Shown here piece by piece: positions 1 to 12,286 of a DNA stretch of 64,000 nucleotides. A program made the position numbers and the translations under genes. The DNA is taken from the NCBI GenBank assembly GCA_002633025.1, contig NMRB01001150.1, positions 50,271-114,270 of the forward strand. The letters run 5' to 3'. Position 1 is the first letter of the stretch. Each line of letters starts with the position of its first letter. A model generated the notes under the pieces. The model ran no database searches and had not been told where the DNA came from. It worked only from the letters and a program-made list of their open reading frames with translations. This DNA comes from Notospermus geniculatus. Its lineage: Eukaryota; Nemertea; Pilidiophora; Heteronemertea; Lineidae.

Positions 1-1350
1 TCTAATGAAAATTTGCTGACACGGACCCCCCTCCGGCTCCCCGTACGGCGTAAAAAGGGCAAAAGTGGAAATAAAATTTTCATTGAAATTTCCGTCCACA
101 AAGTCTTTTTTTACACTGAAAAAGATGCGGGAAAATATCCCATCCAAAATAACATACATAACATCAAACAACAATTAATTCATTACTGGACAGACTAAAA
201 CAATGTGAGGTCTCGAAATCACCACACAAGACGGACGGAAATTCCACTCACACGGAACTGACTGCTGAGTGCTGCCATGGGTTTTCTCTGACAGACAAAC
301 CAGACAAGACGACACACACGCACGGATTTCATGTCGGAACACTCACCTGATGTAGTTGAAACAAGGCTTAGACACACGGCACCCACTAGGGTGGCACACC
401 ACCAAGAAGAATACATCCTTTGGAATATTCACATATGTAGAGTTAATAAAAGCCTAGAAATGAACGAAAACGATACGAATAGTTCGACTTCACCGTGAAA
501 ATGATCCAAAATGGCTTCTTCTTGTTGATTACTTTCCGGCGAAGACGTAATTTGTCACGTGGTTTGGCTATTGCTCTCATGGGTTTGCCCCCCGCTGATA
601 TGGCACTGAAACGTTGCACAGAAGTAAATGTTACGAGAGGAAAAGACCTATTTTAATGAGCAGATATGATTAAATCATTCAGCTATAACATCAGTGCCTG
701 AATACTTGGGATATGCAACCAATTTACTGCGTTTCGAATATTTTTTGACTTTATTCAGCGGGGAGGGCAACAACTGATGGGAAACCGGAACTATCAGAAG
801 TTCCAAAATGGTGACGATTGTCAAACAACAACCAGAGATCTTGGTGCGATTTATGTTTTCATTTTTCCTTTTACTGAATGCGTTATGTTGAATTTAAACC
901 CTCTTGATAAGATCCCTACCGTCCCTTGTTTGCGTCCTAACAGTATATACTGTTTTTTTCGGTGGAGAACATATATTTCTTGGTATTTTGAGTACCCAAC
1001 AGCTGCTTACAAAAGTGCACCTCCCACGTGCATGCATGCACGCATGCATGCATGCTTTGTTGTGTNTCAAGTGTGACCTTGCCCTCTGCAATCTTCTGCA
1101 TGCTCTCTCGATCTCGCTTTAGCTACGGGTAGGCACAAAGTTTGGGTCCGCCGCGGTGTGGTCAGTCAGTCAGGTGGGAGGGGGCAGCCACCAAGAAGAA
1201 GCCAGCAGAAAAGTAACATTTTTGACCTGCCACTCCCCCTATAGGCCTAATTAGGCATTGATGGGACTGTAATGCTTTGCTTATAACCATTGGATTGGAC
1301 CTTATCGTAATATCATCATGAAACTGAAGTTGATACTTTTATTTTTTTCA
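1..1350. other. Upstream non-coding region
   Basis: No supported coding exon. Contains a CATG-type simple repeat at about 1028-1054 and a single n at 1066. It presumably holds the promoter and 5'UTR exon of the LRR-Ig gene, but no start site can be placed. Confidence 0.5.
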
Positions 1351-1379
1351 GCAAAGACATTATGCATTGAGAGTGAGGG

Positions 1380-3323
1380 ATGTCGCTACCTCGTGAATCG
1401 AGTATGGTCACCAAAGCTCTCTTGTGGTCAGTGCTTCTCTTTGGGGCAAGTCTATCCAGTGCTGAAGTAACCATCGAATTGAAAGATCATGTGGACTTTC
1501 TCTTCAATGAGACTGCCTGTCCGTCAGGCTGTAGCTGTAATGACACACTTAAGTCCATTTACTGTGACAGCAAAGGGTACAGGTCCCACTTTGCTACCTT
1601 CATAGAGGAACTGTCCCCATCAGTGGAAAATTTAACTGTGATAAAAGCATGGTTTCCAAACATTCCTACGTCCATGAGCAAATTTGGAAATTTGCAATAT
1701 TTGTCATTCCCAGAATGCAAGATAGAAACCATTAACGAGACAGCCTTTTCCAACATGTCTCTCTTAACCGAGTTAAACTTACGAGGAAATCTTATCCATT
1801 CCTTGGATGAGAACGTGTTTGGTGATCTTACCGGGTTACGTGTGTTGGATTTAAGTTACAATGTTCTTGACCGTCTGCCAGAGAAGATTTTTCAATCTCT
1901 CATTTCCCTTCAAGTCTTGAATGTTCGAAACAATCGTATTCAGTACTTTGCTTCCAGAACATTCCATGATCTTCACGATCTCTTCTACTTGGATTTAAGT
2001 TTCAATCAGTTGCACTTCTTGGAAACCAACTCGCTGCGTGATTCCAGAGAGTTGGAGATCCTGCTGTTAGAGTCAAATTCGCTCAGGTCGCTCAACAAGG
2101 ATATGCTGGTCAATCTTACTAAACTTCGAGTCATTGAACTAGAGAATAACCCGTGGGTTTGCAGCTGTAGTCTTCTCTGGTTATCTGTTGAGTTGAACAG
2201 TCCATCGTTTAGTAGGATCTATGAAAACCCACATCGTATCAAGTGTCACTCACCACTGAAGCTGAAAGGGCAACAGGTCCGTACCATAGCACAAGCTCAC
2301 ATGGAATGTGTTGAACCAGACATCATGTCGGCAACAGAGAGCCAGAGTGTGATATATCAAGATCATACGGTATTGAAATGCAACGTGTCTGGTTATCCGA
2401 AACCATCTGTCTACTGGGTGACGCCCCGCGGTGAGGTCATTGCACACGAATCACAACGCGAGTGGATCCACCAACACACCGACCCAGTGAAAAGTTATCG
2501 TGGTCTTCCAACATTCTACGAAGCAAGAGCAACACCGTTAGAAGACGGCTCACTCTTCCTGAGCAATTTTCGACGCTATTTTGCTGGAGACTACCACTGC
2601 TTTGCTGTCAATCCAGTCGGCCACGTGAATTCTTCAATGACAATATCCATCATCTCGCTGTTTCCGGATATTCAGCGAATGACTTACATTATTGGTTTGG
2701 GGGGGACGGGTGTAGCCGTTATTCTTGGGATAATAGGAGGTTGCTTCCGACTTCTCATCGATTACATCTATTACAAGAGGGAACCTGAGACTGAGATGAC
2801 TGAAGATGACGTGAAGAGTAGTATTTCTTCGTCGTTCAACTCCATCTCACCTGCTCATTCGCCAAAACGTTGGCCACGGCGCTCCCCTGGTGGTTCACCA
2901 ACAAAATCGTTTGCGTATAACACCGATGAAGAATATGATTCGGATGAGGGTAGGGAAAAGGACACGTTTGCAAACGACCTGAAAGACATGAAAGAAACTA
3001 TGGATGAAATGCACGTCCGTCTACGACGAGGAATGCAACATACAACAGAGAAAATGCGCAGTCGAATGAGTAAGCAGGCCCTACAGCTGAGAGAATCAAC
3101 TGCCCATTACATGCATACACTTCGAGATTCCAGCGCCCATACCGCGCACAGAATGCGTGCTGGTATGCAACTGAGTCTTGAGCAAATGAAATCCGGCGTC
3201 CAGTCAATTAAAGAATTTTGTGGCGCCGGTGATATGTCGCATACAATATCAACCGTATCTGTCTCTACTGATGTTGATTCACAGGAAATGACCACCGTAG
3301 TCAAAAATATCACGTATGTGTGA
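1380..3323 (+). CDS. Leucine-rich repeat / Ig-like single-pass membrane protein, intronless coding region
   Basis: A complete 647-residue protein in one exon. A pyrimidine tract ending in CAG at about 1350 suggests a 5'UTR intron just upstream. A second Met at residue 9 (1404) has the better start context (A at -3, G at +4) and begins directly at the signal peptide, so the true start may be 1404. Order: signal peptide to about residue 28; Cys-rich LRRNT about 47-62; about seven LRRs 81-255; LRRCT with NPWVCSC at 258-310; one Ig domain about 311-425 (Cys334 and Cys407 with DYHC); transmembrane segment about 434-458; cytoplasmic tail 459-647. The tail has an SP-rich stretch (about 489-508), an acidic patch (DEEYDSDEG) and a Met/Arg/His-rich helical region at 530-615. 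It ends in ITYV, a class I PDZ-ligand pattern. Architecture fits neuronal-type LRR-Ig adhesion receptors (LRRC4, AMIGO, kekkon-like); exact orthology is not resolved. Confidence 0.93.
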   Translation: MSLPRESSMVTKALLWSVLLFGASLSSAEVTIELKDHVDFLFNETACPSGCSCNDTLKSIYCDSKGYRSHFATFIEELSPSVENLTVIKAWFPNIPTSMSKFGNLQYLSFPECKIETINETAFSNMSLLTELNLRGNLIHSLDENVFGDLTGLRVLDLSYNVLDRLPEKIFQSLISLQVLNVRNNRIQYFASRTFHDLHDLFYLDLSFNQLHFLETNSLRDSRELEILLLESNSLRSLNKDMLVNLTKLRVIELENNPWVCSCSLLWLSVELNSPSFSRIYENPHRIKCHSPLKLKGQQVRTIAQAHMECVEPDIMSATESQSVIYQDHTVLKCNVSGYPKPSVYWVTPRGEVIAHESQREWIHQHTDPVKSYRGLPTFYEARATPLEDGSLFLSNFRRYFAGDYHCFAVNPVGHVNSSMTISIISLFPDIQRMTYIIGLGGTGVAVILGIIGGCFRLLIDYIYYKREPETEMTEDDVKSSISSSFNSISPAHSPKRWPRRSPGGSPTKSFAYNTDEEYDSDEGREKDTFANDLKDMKETMDEMHVRLRRGMQHTTEKMRSRMSKQALQLRESTAHYMHTLRDSSAHTAHRMRAGMQLSLEQMKSGVQSIKEFCGAGDMSHTISTVSVSTDVDSQEMTTVVKNITYV

Positions 3324-4294
3324 GATCCTTGCCAAAAATTGATTCCTCAGTGATGTTACATGTGCAAGTATCATGAGGAGCAGATCCGGGGGAGGGGGTG
3401 CCATCGGCACAGCTTACTCAAAGCAATTATTTCTGACAATATTTTGTATGGTTTTAGTATCATCCCCATGACATGTCCTTGAAGCTGGCTGAAGCAAAGA
3501 TTCCATCCCTGATACGGAGGGATGCGTTGCTCCCAAGTAGACAGGCTGCCATAATCTTGCCAGGATGAACCAGCTCTTGGAAAAACCTGTGTGAGTTCCT
3601 TCTTTAGAAATGCCCAGCTGCTATCTCATGTGCAGTGTTTATACATGTACATGGAAACAAACTTTCGTACTTTCAGATAATGGGATTAAAAAAATACATG
3701 TAACCTTTTCAAAAAATCCTGTAACCTCTTCTAAAACACCTGGATCTGCTGCCAATACATGTGTAATTCCTGCTTGAGGATGAGCAAATCCTAAGTCAGC
3801 GTGTCCAACTCGCCACTGTCGGATTGTCAGTTCCATTTTGCATTGATGAAGACTACCTACTATGATGAAGTAATCAGAGAAACAAAGATCTCTCACCTCT
3901 CATGTTGTCTTGCAAAGGGGTAGTTGAGGACCACAAGAAACCTGGTTGATTGAGACTATCTGTAAAATGTAAATTACGAGTAATTTAAGAAGTGTCAGTA
4001 AATGAAATGACATGAATGATACTGCAGAAATCTGACATCCAGGATAATTCTAGTTAATAACTTGTGACAATCAAATTTGTTCATCCAAATGCACTTGTGT
4101 GAGAATATGTGTGTATTTCTTCATGTATGCTACTACTTGTCTTGTCTGTTTTGCCATTGCTGAATGTAAGCGTTTGAGTCAGTCCTTGACTGGGGCTCAA
4201 CTTGCACAGTTCTACAACTGGCCTGAAATGTCCATCGTGTGCGCTATATTGTGGCTGCCCTTTGGTTTCTACAGAAAGGTTTCTGAATCATAGG

Positions 4295-4383
4295 CTGGGG
4301 TAATAATGTGTGAAGCGCTTAGAGAGCGTAATACGCTATGAAGCGCTATAAAAGAACTCGCCATTATTATTATTATTATTACA
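4295..4383 (+). mobile_element. SINE/LINE 3' tail remnant
   Basis: A GAAGCGCTTAGAG...GAAGCGCTATAAA segment followed by an (ATT)n tract at about 4363-4383. This form of 3' tail (GCGCTATAAA plus trinucleotide repeat) is typical of metazoan SINEs mobilised by L2/CR1-like LINEs. Confidence 0.45.
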
Positions 4384-5498
4384 ACCTACAACTTGTTGTT
4401 ATGTTCCTGATACCAGTATGTATGAGACCTTATACTCTCCCAGTATGTTTTTGTTTGTTCCTGGTGTTAAGAAACTTTCAAAAAACATTACTGTCATTGT
4501 CCCCTATCTACAAGTGTCCATTTGAGTCACCAAAATATTTTTAGATTGGTCATTATGATAGTAGGTTAATTGATTGTTTCCCAGGCAAGTCCTGGATTAA
4601 AATGGATGATATTGTTTAATATTCATTCTAACCAGGATGTTAGTACTGGTAATGACTGATGTATGTATGCTATTGGTATTACATGTATCAGGGGTTCAGA
4701 TTTGAACACAATCGAAACTTGACCCAGTTGCATATTGATCACGACTGCGAACATGACAAAGAGGTGTTGAGCAACTCTTCAGTTAGGCTTCCTTCACACA
4801 CAAGTATACGAAAACGCCGCTTCACGGTCGTGAGTCCTCGGGAAGCCTTTGTTAACCGGCGTTTTTGTATACCGTATACTTCTATTTAAAGGAAGCCTTG
4901 TGAAGCCACATAGTTTAATTTTAAGTGCACCCTGAATGTTAAGAATACAGTACATGTATATGGTAGGCCTAGTTCTTGAATATATTCAGACCTATGGAGC
5001 CAAATTCTCAAAGTTAAGCCTGAAAGCCAGAATCATTGAATATACTAAGTCAGGGCCCATAGATGTTAACTACATTTTGTGCTTGAAGCACTTCTGGCCC
5101 TCCCTGATCAAGCGTATTCATGATTCTATGGCCTTTGAGCATGTTGAGAAATCAGCTCCTGTGGTTACATGAATTGAGTGTACAATGTTGAAATACTTTG
5201 TTTTGTCTAAAAAGGGAATAAAAAGTGTGTTTTTGTGTCATATGCAAAAACATTGTCTTTCACCTCCTGACATTCCATAAATATGTACCAGTAAATGTTA
5301 GTCTACATACATGTATATATTTTGACTTGAGATACCAATTAATAAAATGATGGACCAGAAAAAATATTTATTAGGTCAAAATATCTGTTGTTTGTCAGAA
5401 GAATACATTGTATGTGTGGCGCTTTGTGAATTTATCTGCTTTATGTCAATTACATGTATTATCAGTTGAACTTGTGATAAGTCAATTGCTGCAACTGC

Positions 5499-5673
5499 AT
5501 GTGGAACCTCCCTTAGTGGACACCACAGCATTGAGGACACCTCAATATCACGGACACCAATGTTCAGTCACAGACTGATCATTCATTTTGACCTCTGTAA
5601 TCAGTGCATGTCTCAATTAAGGACAACATTTGTCAGTCCCAAAAGGTGTCCTTATAAGAGAGGTTCCACTGTA
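5499..5673. mobile_element. MITE, CAGTGGAACCTC family (copy 1)
   Basis: Inverted termini GTGGAACCTC and GAGGTTCCAC around an internal sequence with GGACACCTC and AATTAAGGACA motifs, shared with copies at 43340-43509 and 63239-63416. Termini of this form and TA flanks fit a pogo/Tigger-like Tc1-mariner non-autonomous element. Confidence 0.7.
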
Positions 5674-5755
5674 CAGTGCAAAGTATTAATTGGATACATC
5701 TCGGGCCTGAAAGGCAGGCAGTAACAAGTGTAAGATGAGAACATGACTCACAGTG

Positions 5756-6185
5756 TATTAAGGAGAAGGCTGAGCAACCCTCGGTGCTATCCTCTCTGGT
5801 GTTATGTAAAGGAAGAGGGAAGAGGCCAGAGCAACCTCTCTGGTGTAATGTAAAGGAAGAGGCCAGAGCGACCTCAGTGCTATACTATCTGGTGTAATGT
5901 AAAGGAAAAGGCCAGAGCAACCCTCAGTGCTATACTATCTGGTGTAATGTAAAGGAAAAGGCCAGAGCAACCCTCAGTGCTAAACTCTCTGGTGTAATGT
6001 AAAGGCCAGAGCAACCTCAGTGCTAAACTCTGGTGTAATGTAAAGGAAAAGGCCAGAGCAACCCTCAGTGCTATACTATCTGGTGTAATGTAAAGGAAAA
6101 GGCCTGAGCAACCTCAGTGTTATATTCCCTGGGTTAATGTAAAGGAAAAGGCCAGAGCAACTGTCAGTGCTACATTCGCTGGTGT
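5756..6185 (+). repeat. Minisatellite, about 50-58 bp unit
   Basis: Seven to eight imperfect units containing GGTGTAATGTAAAGGAAAAG, then CCAGAGCAACC and CAGTGCTATAC. Some units are shortened. Confidence 0.85.
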
Positions 6186-6487
6186 TGTAGCCAAACTTGT
6201 AATGAATGGGTTAAGATAATTTAGCTTTCCAGTGCAAATCTTATCAATAATGCATGAAGGACGCCTTTGGCATGTGGTTAAATGACCCAGGCAAGCATGT
6301 AGCTTGTCAAAGAATTGATTATTTACCAGTTATGAATGGACACCCATGCGAATATAAGTGGGACTGTTACTTTCTTGTGAATGTCTGTATTTCTTTGTAT
6401 AACTATTTCAATTTGTTTCCATGTGATATTGTCCCCCTCCCTGGTTTTCAAGTGTCTGTTGGGGAGTGACATGCAGTGAGAAGTGAA

Positions 6488-6539
6488 GTTCCACTTGAAA
6501 AAGACCCCGGTTGGGGTCGAAAATTCGTGAATTCTGGAG
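6488..6539 (+). other. Degenerate hammerhead-ribozyme-like motif (Penelope-type remnant)
   Basis: Contains the stem-loop GACCCCGGTTGGGGTC followed by GAAA, then ATTC-GT-GAAT as a short stem III and a TC cleavage-type dinucleotide; flanking TCCA/TGGA can pair as stem I. The CTGANGA box is mutated (TTGAAAA), so activity is unlikely. Related copies are at 18945-19005 and 61024-61078. Confidence 0.45.
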
Positions 6540-6748
6540 ATTGACTTCTTGCTTATTATCAGTGAGAAGTGAGGTTCTAAATGAAGAGAGGGAAGAAAAA
6601 TACATGTATATAAGAAGTCACTTACCTTGTTTCATATATGGTCTTGTAGTTGCATCCTTTTCTCTTGAAAATTGATACTTTCAGAAGCTGTGTTGGTTAC
6701 CTGTATGCAGTAAAAATTTCAATTGATAACTTTCAAATGATAAACGGT

Positions 6749-6957
6749 GACAAATGGGAGACTTTGCTGCTGTTAGAGGCCGCCTGTTAGCGGTCCTAGA
6801 ACGTCACAAAATTTGATGTCACAGAGGTAAACCATGGCTTCCACGTCATTGTGGATGACACTGTGGCATGCACTTCTTCTCCGTGACGTCAAATTCCATG
6901 ACGTTCTAGGACTGCGAACTGGTGGTGGTCTCTAACGGCAGTAAAGTCTCCCATTAT
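6749..6957. mobile_element. MITE with ATGGGAGACTTT termini (copy 1)
   Basis: Begins ATGGGAGACTTTGCTGC and ends GGCAGTAAAGTCTCCCAT; the two halves are inverted, including the internal TCCTAGAACGTCA / TGACGTTCTAGGA. A relative lies at 27831-28011. Confidence 0.75.
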
Positions 6958-7446
6958 GCAGAGGACTGGTCCTTTAAACGCCGCGAGTGAGTGGTAATGG
7001 AGTGATAATAGAGTGTAACTTGAATACGATTGATGAGAGTTATAATATGCTTCCGCCCAGAAACAGTAAATCAGTTTTTGCATGGCTTCATTTCAAGGGA
7101 GAAAGACATTAATGATACTCATCAAGTTTCTTTTGAGGTTAACCCAATCAATGCCAGTGGCATTTTCACCAAAAACTGAATAATGGACACAATTCTGAAA
7201 AGGAATAGAAACCCTCTTGCTTACATGTACATTATTGGAAATTATCATTATTGGAAAGTACTATACCAGTTTTCCAATGAACATCTATTTCATAGGGTAC
7301 ATTTCAGGCATTTTGTACAAACATGTATTTTCTTCACAAAATGTACCATGGCATTGAAAGGGAAAACATCAAATTCCAGGAATATTTCTACACTACTGCA
7401 AGGAAATCTACTGGGATTCAATATTTTCATTTTGAATGAAACTCCT

Positions 7447-7554
7447 GGGCCCGTATGCATAAAGGTGGAATAAGCTTATTCCAGGTATAACTTAAGGTTA
7501 TAACGTTAGGTTATACCTGGAATAAGCTTATTCCACTTATATGCATACGGGCCT
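7447..7554. mobile_element. Short near-palindromic MITE
   Basis: About 108 bp. GGCCCGTATGCAT and GGAATAAGCTTATTCC in the left arm are mirrored in the right arm, so the whole element folds into one hairpin around GGTTATAACG. Confidence 0.8.
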
Positions 7555-7784
7555 TGAAGTAAACCCATATAAAACACTGATTTACTGTCCTTCCTTTCCA
7601 GTATAAATCCTTATACACTTTGATCACTGACAAATTTGTACATATTGGTCAGATTATTTTTCACCCATAGCCCCATGTATTTTATTATGAAGAATAAACC
7701 AAAGTTGAACGTTCAGTTAGTTTCATTCTATTCTGAGAATTCTTGACTTTGTAGCTCTTAACAGGGTTTGTACTTTTCAAGGTC

Positions 7785-7975
7785 CTTTCCAAGGCACTGC
7801 TACATGCGAGTGTTTTCTCTAGCAAGTTGGCTCTCAATGGGCAACTCACCACTGTTGACTGTTTGTTTCCTTATGGCTTACAAAGTAAATGAATGCCCAT
7901 AGTTTTCGATGGTTGAGTTACCCATAGAGAGCCAACTCACGTGCTGGAAACTCTCATGTGGACCAGCATTTTAAG
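7785..7975. mobile_element. Inverted-repeat element
   Basis: Left arm AGTTGGCTCTCAATGGG and right arm CCCATAGAGAGCCAACT are inverted, with further pairing outside them (GCGAGTGTTTTC / GAAACTCTCATG). Related fragments occur at about 60345-60390 and 60660-60730. Confidence 0.6.
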
Positions 7976-9015
7976 GTACTGTCACACTGGCTGGTTCTCA
8001 AAACGTTCTGTCCCATCCTAAAAAAAATCGTAAAACGGTCTAGAACGTGTAATGTTCCCCGAATAATGTCTTGAAGTGCTGGAGCACGCTTCCCATCTGT
8101 GCCCGTCGATGAAGGTCATAAAAAGACTGTAAAGAGTTGCCACTACATCCACTCTGTTCGCACACAATTTGAGCCTGTTCAGCCATGTCAGCAACATTTT
8201 CAAGAACATACTGAGAACTGGCTGAGTGTGATGGTACCGGTAGTATTAATTCGCAAAAGCTTTCAAGAATTAGTGGCTTTACAGTATTACACAAATTAAT
8301 TAAAATGAGGAAACCCATTAAAATTTCCTAACATAAAACCCAATCAATTTCCTGCCAAAATTACGTATTTCCCATCATTCGAAGCCAGCCTCCCCCGGGC
8401 TTTAGTACCTTCGCAATCATGGTAAGAAACCTTATAAAGTAATTAGAGGCACTTCCCTGGTTGCCGACATCTGCTTTGTCACTCGATGAGTTTCCTGCGG
8501 AGATCGTCCATATCTTCAGGAAACGCTCGCAGGGGACTTGGGACGTTCTATGCTAGACAAAATATGGATACAAGGCTATTATATTTACATAAATGTCATT
8601 CGGAGGAAGTGCTTGAAAGGTTCTCTATTAACCCTGTGTGACTGATTGCATTTGGGAGGGCCTGGACAGATATTTCAGGGTTAGAAGTCAAGATGCTGTT
8701 AAGGAAATTGGGGAAATCTCCCTCAGCCATAAACAAAACAATATAGTGGATACTGCACATCTTTCTACAATCACTAACTAAAGTGGTGGAGAGGGAGAGC
8801 GTTCACTCTTGGCATTGTCACAAACCTCTCCACTAGATAGAAGAATGGCAATTTCAGTCTCCTCACAATTTTTTTTTTTGGGGGGGGGGAATCTTACAAA
8901 CATGATTTGTGGCTCCAGGGGTGTCCCCCATTCTCAGCAACCAACAATTTTTCATCACGATTTGCTAAACATCACAGAGGATTTAGACTTTAAAATTTCT
9001 GGGGGAGACCCCCCA

Positions 9016-9499
9016 GCAGGCCACCAGTGACCCCACTCTTTAGACCCTTCCCTGCGAAATTCCAGGAACTGCCGTTGGAAGGGGTTAACAAACGCAGCAC
9101 GTACATGTACAAACTGCAAGTTACATTCATGTATATTGGATTCTACTGTTGTTATGCATGTATACTGTATCATACATGACTTGTTTACATTTCTTTGTTC
9201 ATAATCATCATGAATAATGTTGTGACTGGAAAGGGTCAAGGTCTGAAACACACATAAGCAGGCCACCAGTGACCCCACTCTTTAGACCCTTCCCTGCAAA
9301 ATTCCAGGAACTGCCATTGGAAGGGGTTAACAAACGCAGCACGTACATGTACAAACTGCAAGTTACATTCATGTATATTGGATTCTACTGTTGTTATGCA
9401 TGTATACTGTATCATACATGACTTGTTTACATTTCTTTGTTCATAATCATCATGAATAATGTTGTGACTGGAAAGGGTCAAGGTCTGAAACATACATAA
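9016..9499 (+). repeat. Tandem direct duplication, 242-bp unit, two copies
   Basis: Units 9016-9257 and 9258-9499 both start GCAGGCCACCAGTGACCCC and differ at only a few positions. Reading frames inside are duplicated by the repeat and are not taken as genes. Confidence 0.9.
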
Positions 9500-10445
9500 A
9501 GGAAACAGATAAATATCAAAGCTAAGCCTAGGCGACAACAGACAGTAACTTTGCCCATAAATGGTAAGTCTTCCAGCCCATCAAAAGAACTTGAAGAAAT
9601 CATCCCGTTTCCATGACAACCGTATACGTATTGCTAAAGATGCCTCTATAGATGGTAGCAGCATACCTGGTAATGACGTCAAGGGTTGCAGATCAGAGAG
9701 CATCACAGCGGAGATCTGTTGCTACTCATCTTGAGGGAAGACTAGGGGCGTTGTTAAGATGCCTCATACAATACCTCAAAGGACGGTTTGAAAAGATCGG
9801 CTCGTTTGAAGATCAGACGTCTAATGGGCTTATCGGAAAAATCCATCCTTGAGTAAGTCAACAGGTCATGCGATCAGTGGTTAGCCAAATAAGGGGGGTT
9901 AGTCATAATTAAGTAACCGTAGACCAATGAATCAAAGCAACTTTCACCAACTCAGTTAACTTCATTCTTCTATTGATTCTTCCATTGATGATTGGAAGAA
10001 TGGTGTAGGCTTGTTTTTGTCTTGTACCAAACTAGGGCATTTATTTGGCGGTTATGGCTTACAAAGAATGAGTGACAGGTCCCACACAAACTGTCAACAA
10101 AACAATTGAAAACAACACCATTAAAGCCAAACCCCCACCCCCATGACAGGCAACAATCATCAGCATTGTTGCCTATCGTTATTGTCAACCAGCATCATTG
10201 TTTGGGGTGTGACAGGTGTTCTAGTTCAGGTGTCTCAAAGAAATTTTTCATACTTGATAATGTCCTGGCAAGGAGACACCCTGAGGAAAATTCACTCAGC
10301 ATATTCAGGAATGTCTCAGTGAGGGCCAGATCCAGGGTTGACAGAAAGAGGAGGGCGTATCTCAGTGGAGGTGGTGAGCACTGAATGCACGAAGACCAAA
10401 CAGGGGGGGGGGGGAGTCAGAAAAATTTGACAATCTGAGACAGTG

Positions 10446-10523
10446 NNNNNNNNNNNNNNNNNNNNNNNNNNNNNNNNNNNNNNNNNNNNNNNNNNNNNNN
10501 NNNNNNNNNNNNNNNNNNNNNNN
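10446..10523. other. Assembly gap (N run)
   Basis: Seventy-eight consecutive n characters. Reading frames crossing this gap are meaningless. Confidence 0.99.
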
Positions 10524-10556
10524 GGGTATACGCCCCCTGGATCCGACCCTGTAGGT

Positions 10557-10740
10557 CACAGTTGAGCAGTGGAAACTTCAGTGCCGCTATCAGCACTGAG
10601 GTTCCAGGATCGATCCCCAGTTGGACCCACTCTTCTTGTGTTGGAGAGGGATTCCCTTTGACAGCCGGGGTTTTCTCCGGGCACTCTGGTTTCCTCCTGC
10701 TGTACATTACATTGATTCACCCAATATTGTCCATAGGACC
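10557..10740 (+). mobile_element. tRNA-derived SINE
   Basis: Degenerate A box region (GAGCAGTGG) and B-box-like GGATCGATCCCCAG, followed by the family body CTCCGGGCACTCTGGTTTCCTCCTGC and a CCCAATATTGTCCATAGG tail, shared with other copies in the window. Confidence 0.65.
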
Positions 10741-11269
10741 AATAATTCCATATTTGGCTTTGTTCTAAATAAAATGTTTTTTTTTCATGAAGAGGGCATG
10801 AGTTTTTTGCACAAAATGCTGGCCGAAAATGATTAACCTTCTTGAACTTGCAATCTAATGACACCAGTGTTAGAATTTTCTCCAGCATCTAAGTACCTAG
10901 AATGAAAATCAACATTATCTTTGAAGATTCTGTTTGTTTTCCATTTGAACGAGGTTATGCGATGAAAATAGTCTGTTTATCAAAGATGAAAATAACATCA
11001 AAGCTTCGATGAACTTTGAACAAACTGGGATCATTATCGGTTGGATTTTTAGTTGACTGTATCATCAATAGGTGGAGGACATGCATTGCGAGGTAGAGTT
11101 CAGTTGTGTCAATCACTTGCCTGGTTCCACTGCCCCTTGACAGATGGCGCCATCTTTCAAGGGGAAGAGGAATCAGACAAGTCAATCCTGGTGTTATGTT
11201 TTTCAGTGTGGCCATCTTTCTGTGTGACTCACATTGTTTGGAACACACTCAGGGAAACTGACTCATGGC

Positions 11270-11387
11270 TGGTATTCATAAAGGTTAGCAAATGCTTTTC
11301 CTTATTTGCACAGCGAGGTTCAATGTAAATGTATTACAAAACTTGAAGTAAAAGCATTTGCTGGCTTTTATAAATATCAGCCATTCT
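11270..11387. mobile_element. Short inverted-repeat MITE
   Basis: ATGGCTGGTATTCATAAAGG with AGCAAATGCTTTT on the left is mirrored by AAAAGCATTTGCT and TATAAATATCAGCCAT on the right. Confidence 0.7.
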
Positions 11388-12286
11388 CTGTGTGCCGCAC
11401 ATCGACAAGTCACGCCTTATTTTGTTAATCTATCGTAATATCACACTGGAACACAAGCCACACTGAAAAACGTTACACAGGGCCTTGAGTAAATTGGTTC
11501 ATGCATTGATGATCTACCTTCATGGGGACTTCGCCAACTGAGACACAGTTTGCCAAATATCCACCTGAAGACACAGAGTAACTTGAAGTATAAGGTTCAA
11601 AACAACTAGCATTTATTATAAGATGAACATGAATTAAATAACAAGCATGCAGCCATTAAAGTTGCTTGGATTGCAGGAGTGCTGTTTTACTGGTAAGCTA
11701 AGTGGTGCGGGTCATGTTTATGATTCATGCGTATAACTACGCTAAAATTCAATTTCCAGTTTATTTATTGAGCTGAATTCATAAAGAGCATTTCAGCTAT
11801 AACGGCATTTATACACTTTATTTATAGTGGCAGGGCTGGCATGAGTTTCTCCACAATAAATTAACACCTTGGCCCTGCCACTGTGTACCAGTACCTAATG
11901 TTCAAAGCAACACAGTTTGTAAATTTGGCCCATGGTACAGTTGCAAGGTTCACTGCTACCTTATGTATACTGCAAACAAGGCCAAAATTCCTTGCCAGAC
12001 CTTCCTTGTCCTGATTCAGAAGAACTACTCATGCTAGGGGGCACCCCTGAGCAGTTCATAACAGCTTGATCTGAGCACCTTGTATATGTAGGAGCTATTT
12101 GGATAGGATTCGACACAGCTCACCCCTCCTCTGGACAGAGTAATATGAGATGGTTTGTCAGCAGTACTAAAAACATTACCACAACCTATGCAGTAAACAG
12201 CACCCTTGCTACCCAAGCTTTATAAAAGAGACTAAATGAAGGAGCCAGGTGTACTGAACTCATTCAAACAACGATTGAAGTTTGAC

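Noticed and set aside
1028-1054. CATG palindromic run as a regulatory site
   Set aside because: Simple sequence repeat next to an ambiguous base; nothing supports function.
5756-6185. CRISPR-like spaced repeats
   Set aside because: Units are imperfect tandem copies with no unique spacers, in a eukaryotic genome; a minisatellite.
8955-9538. Two similar minus-strand frames of 100-107 codons
   Set aside because: They are the same sequence duplicated by the 242-bp tandem repeat and match no protein family.
10362-10707. Minus-strand frames crossing the gap
   Set aside because: They run through the N block and a SINE; no evidence of coding.
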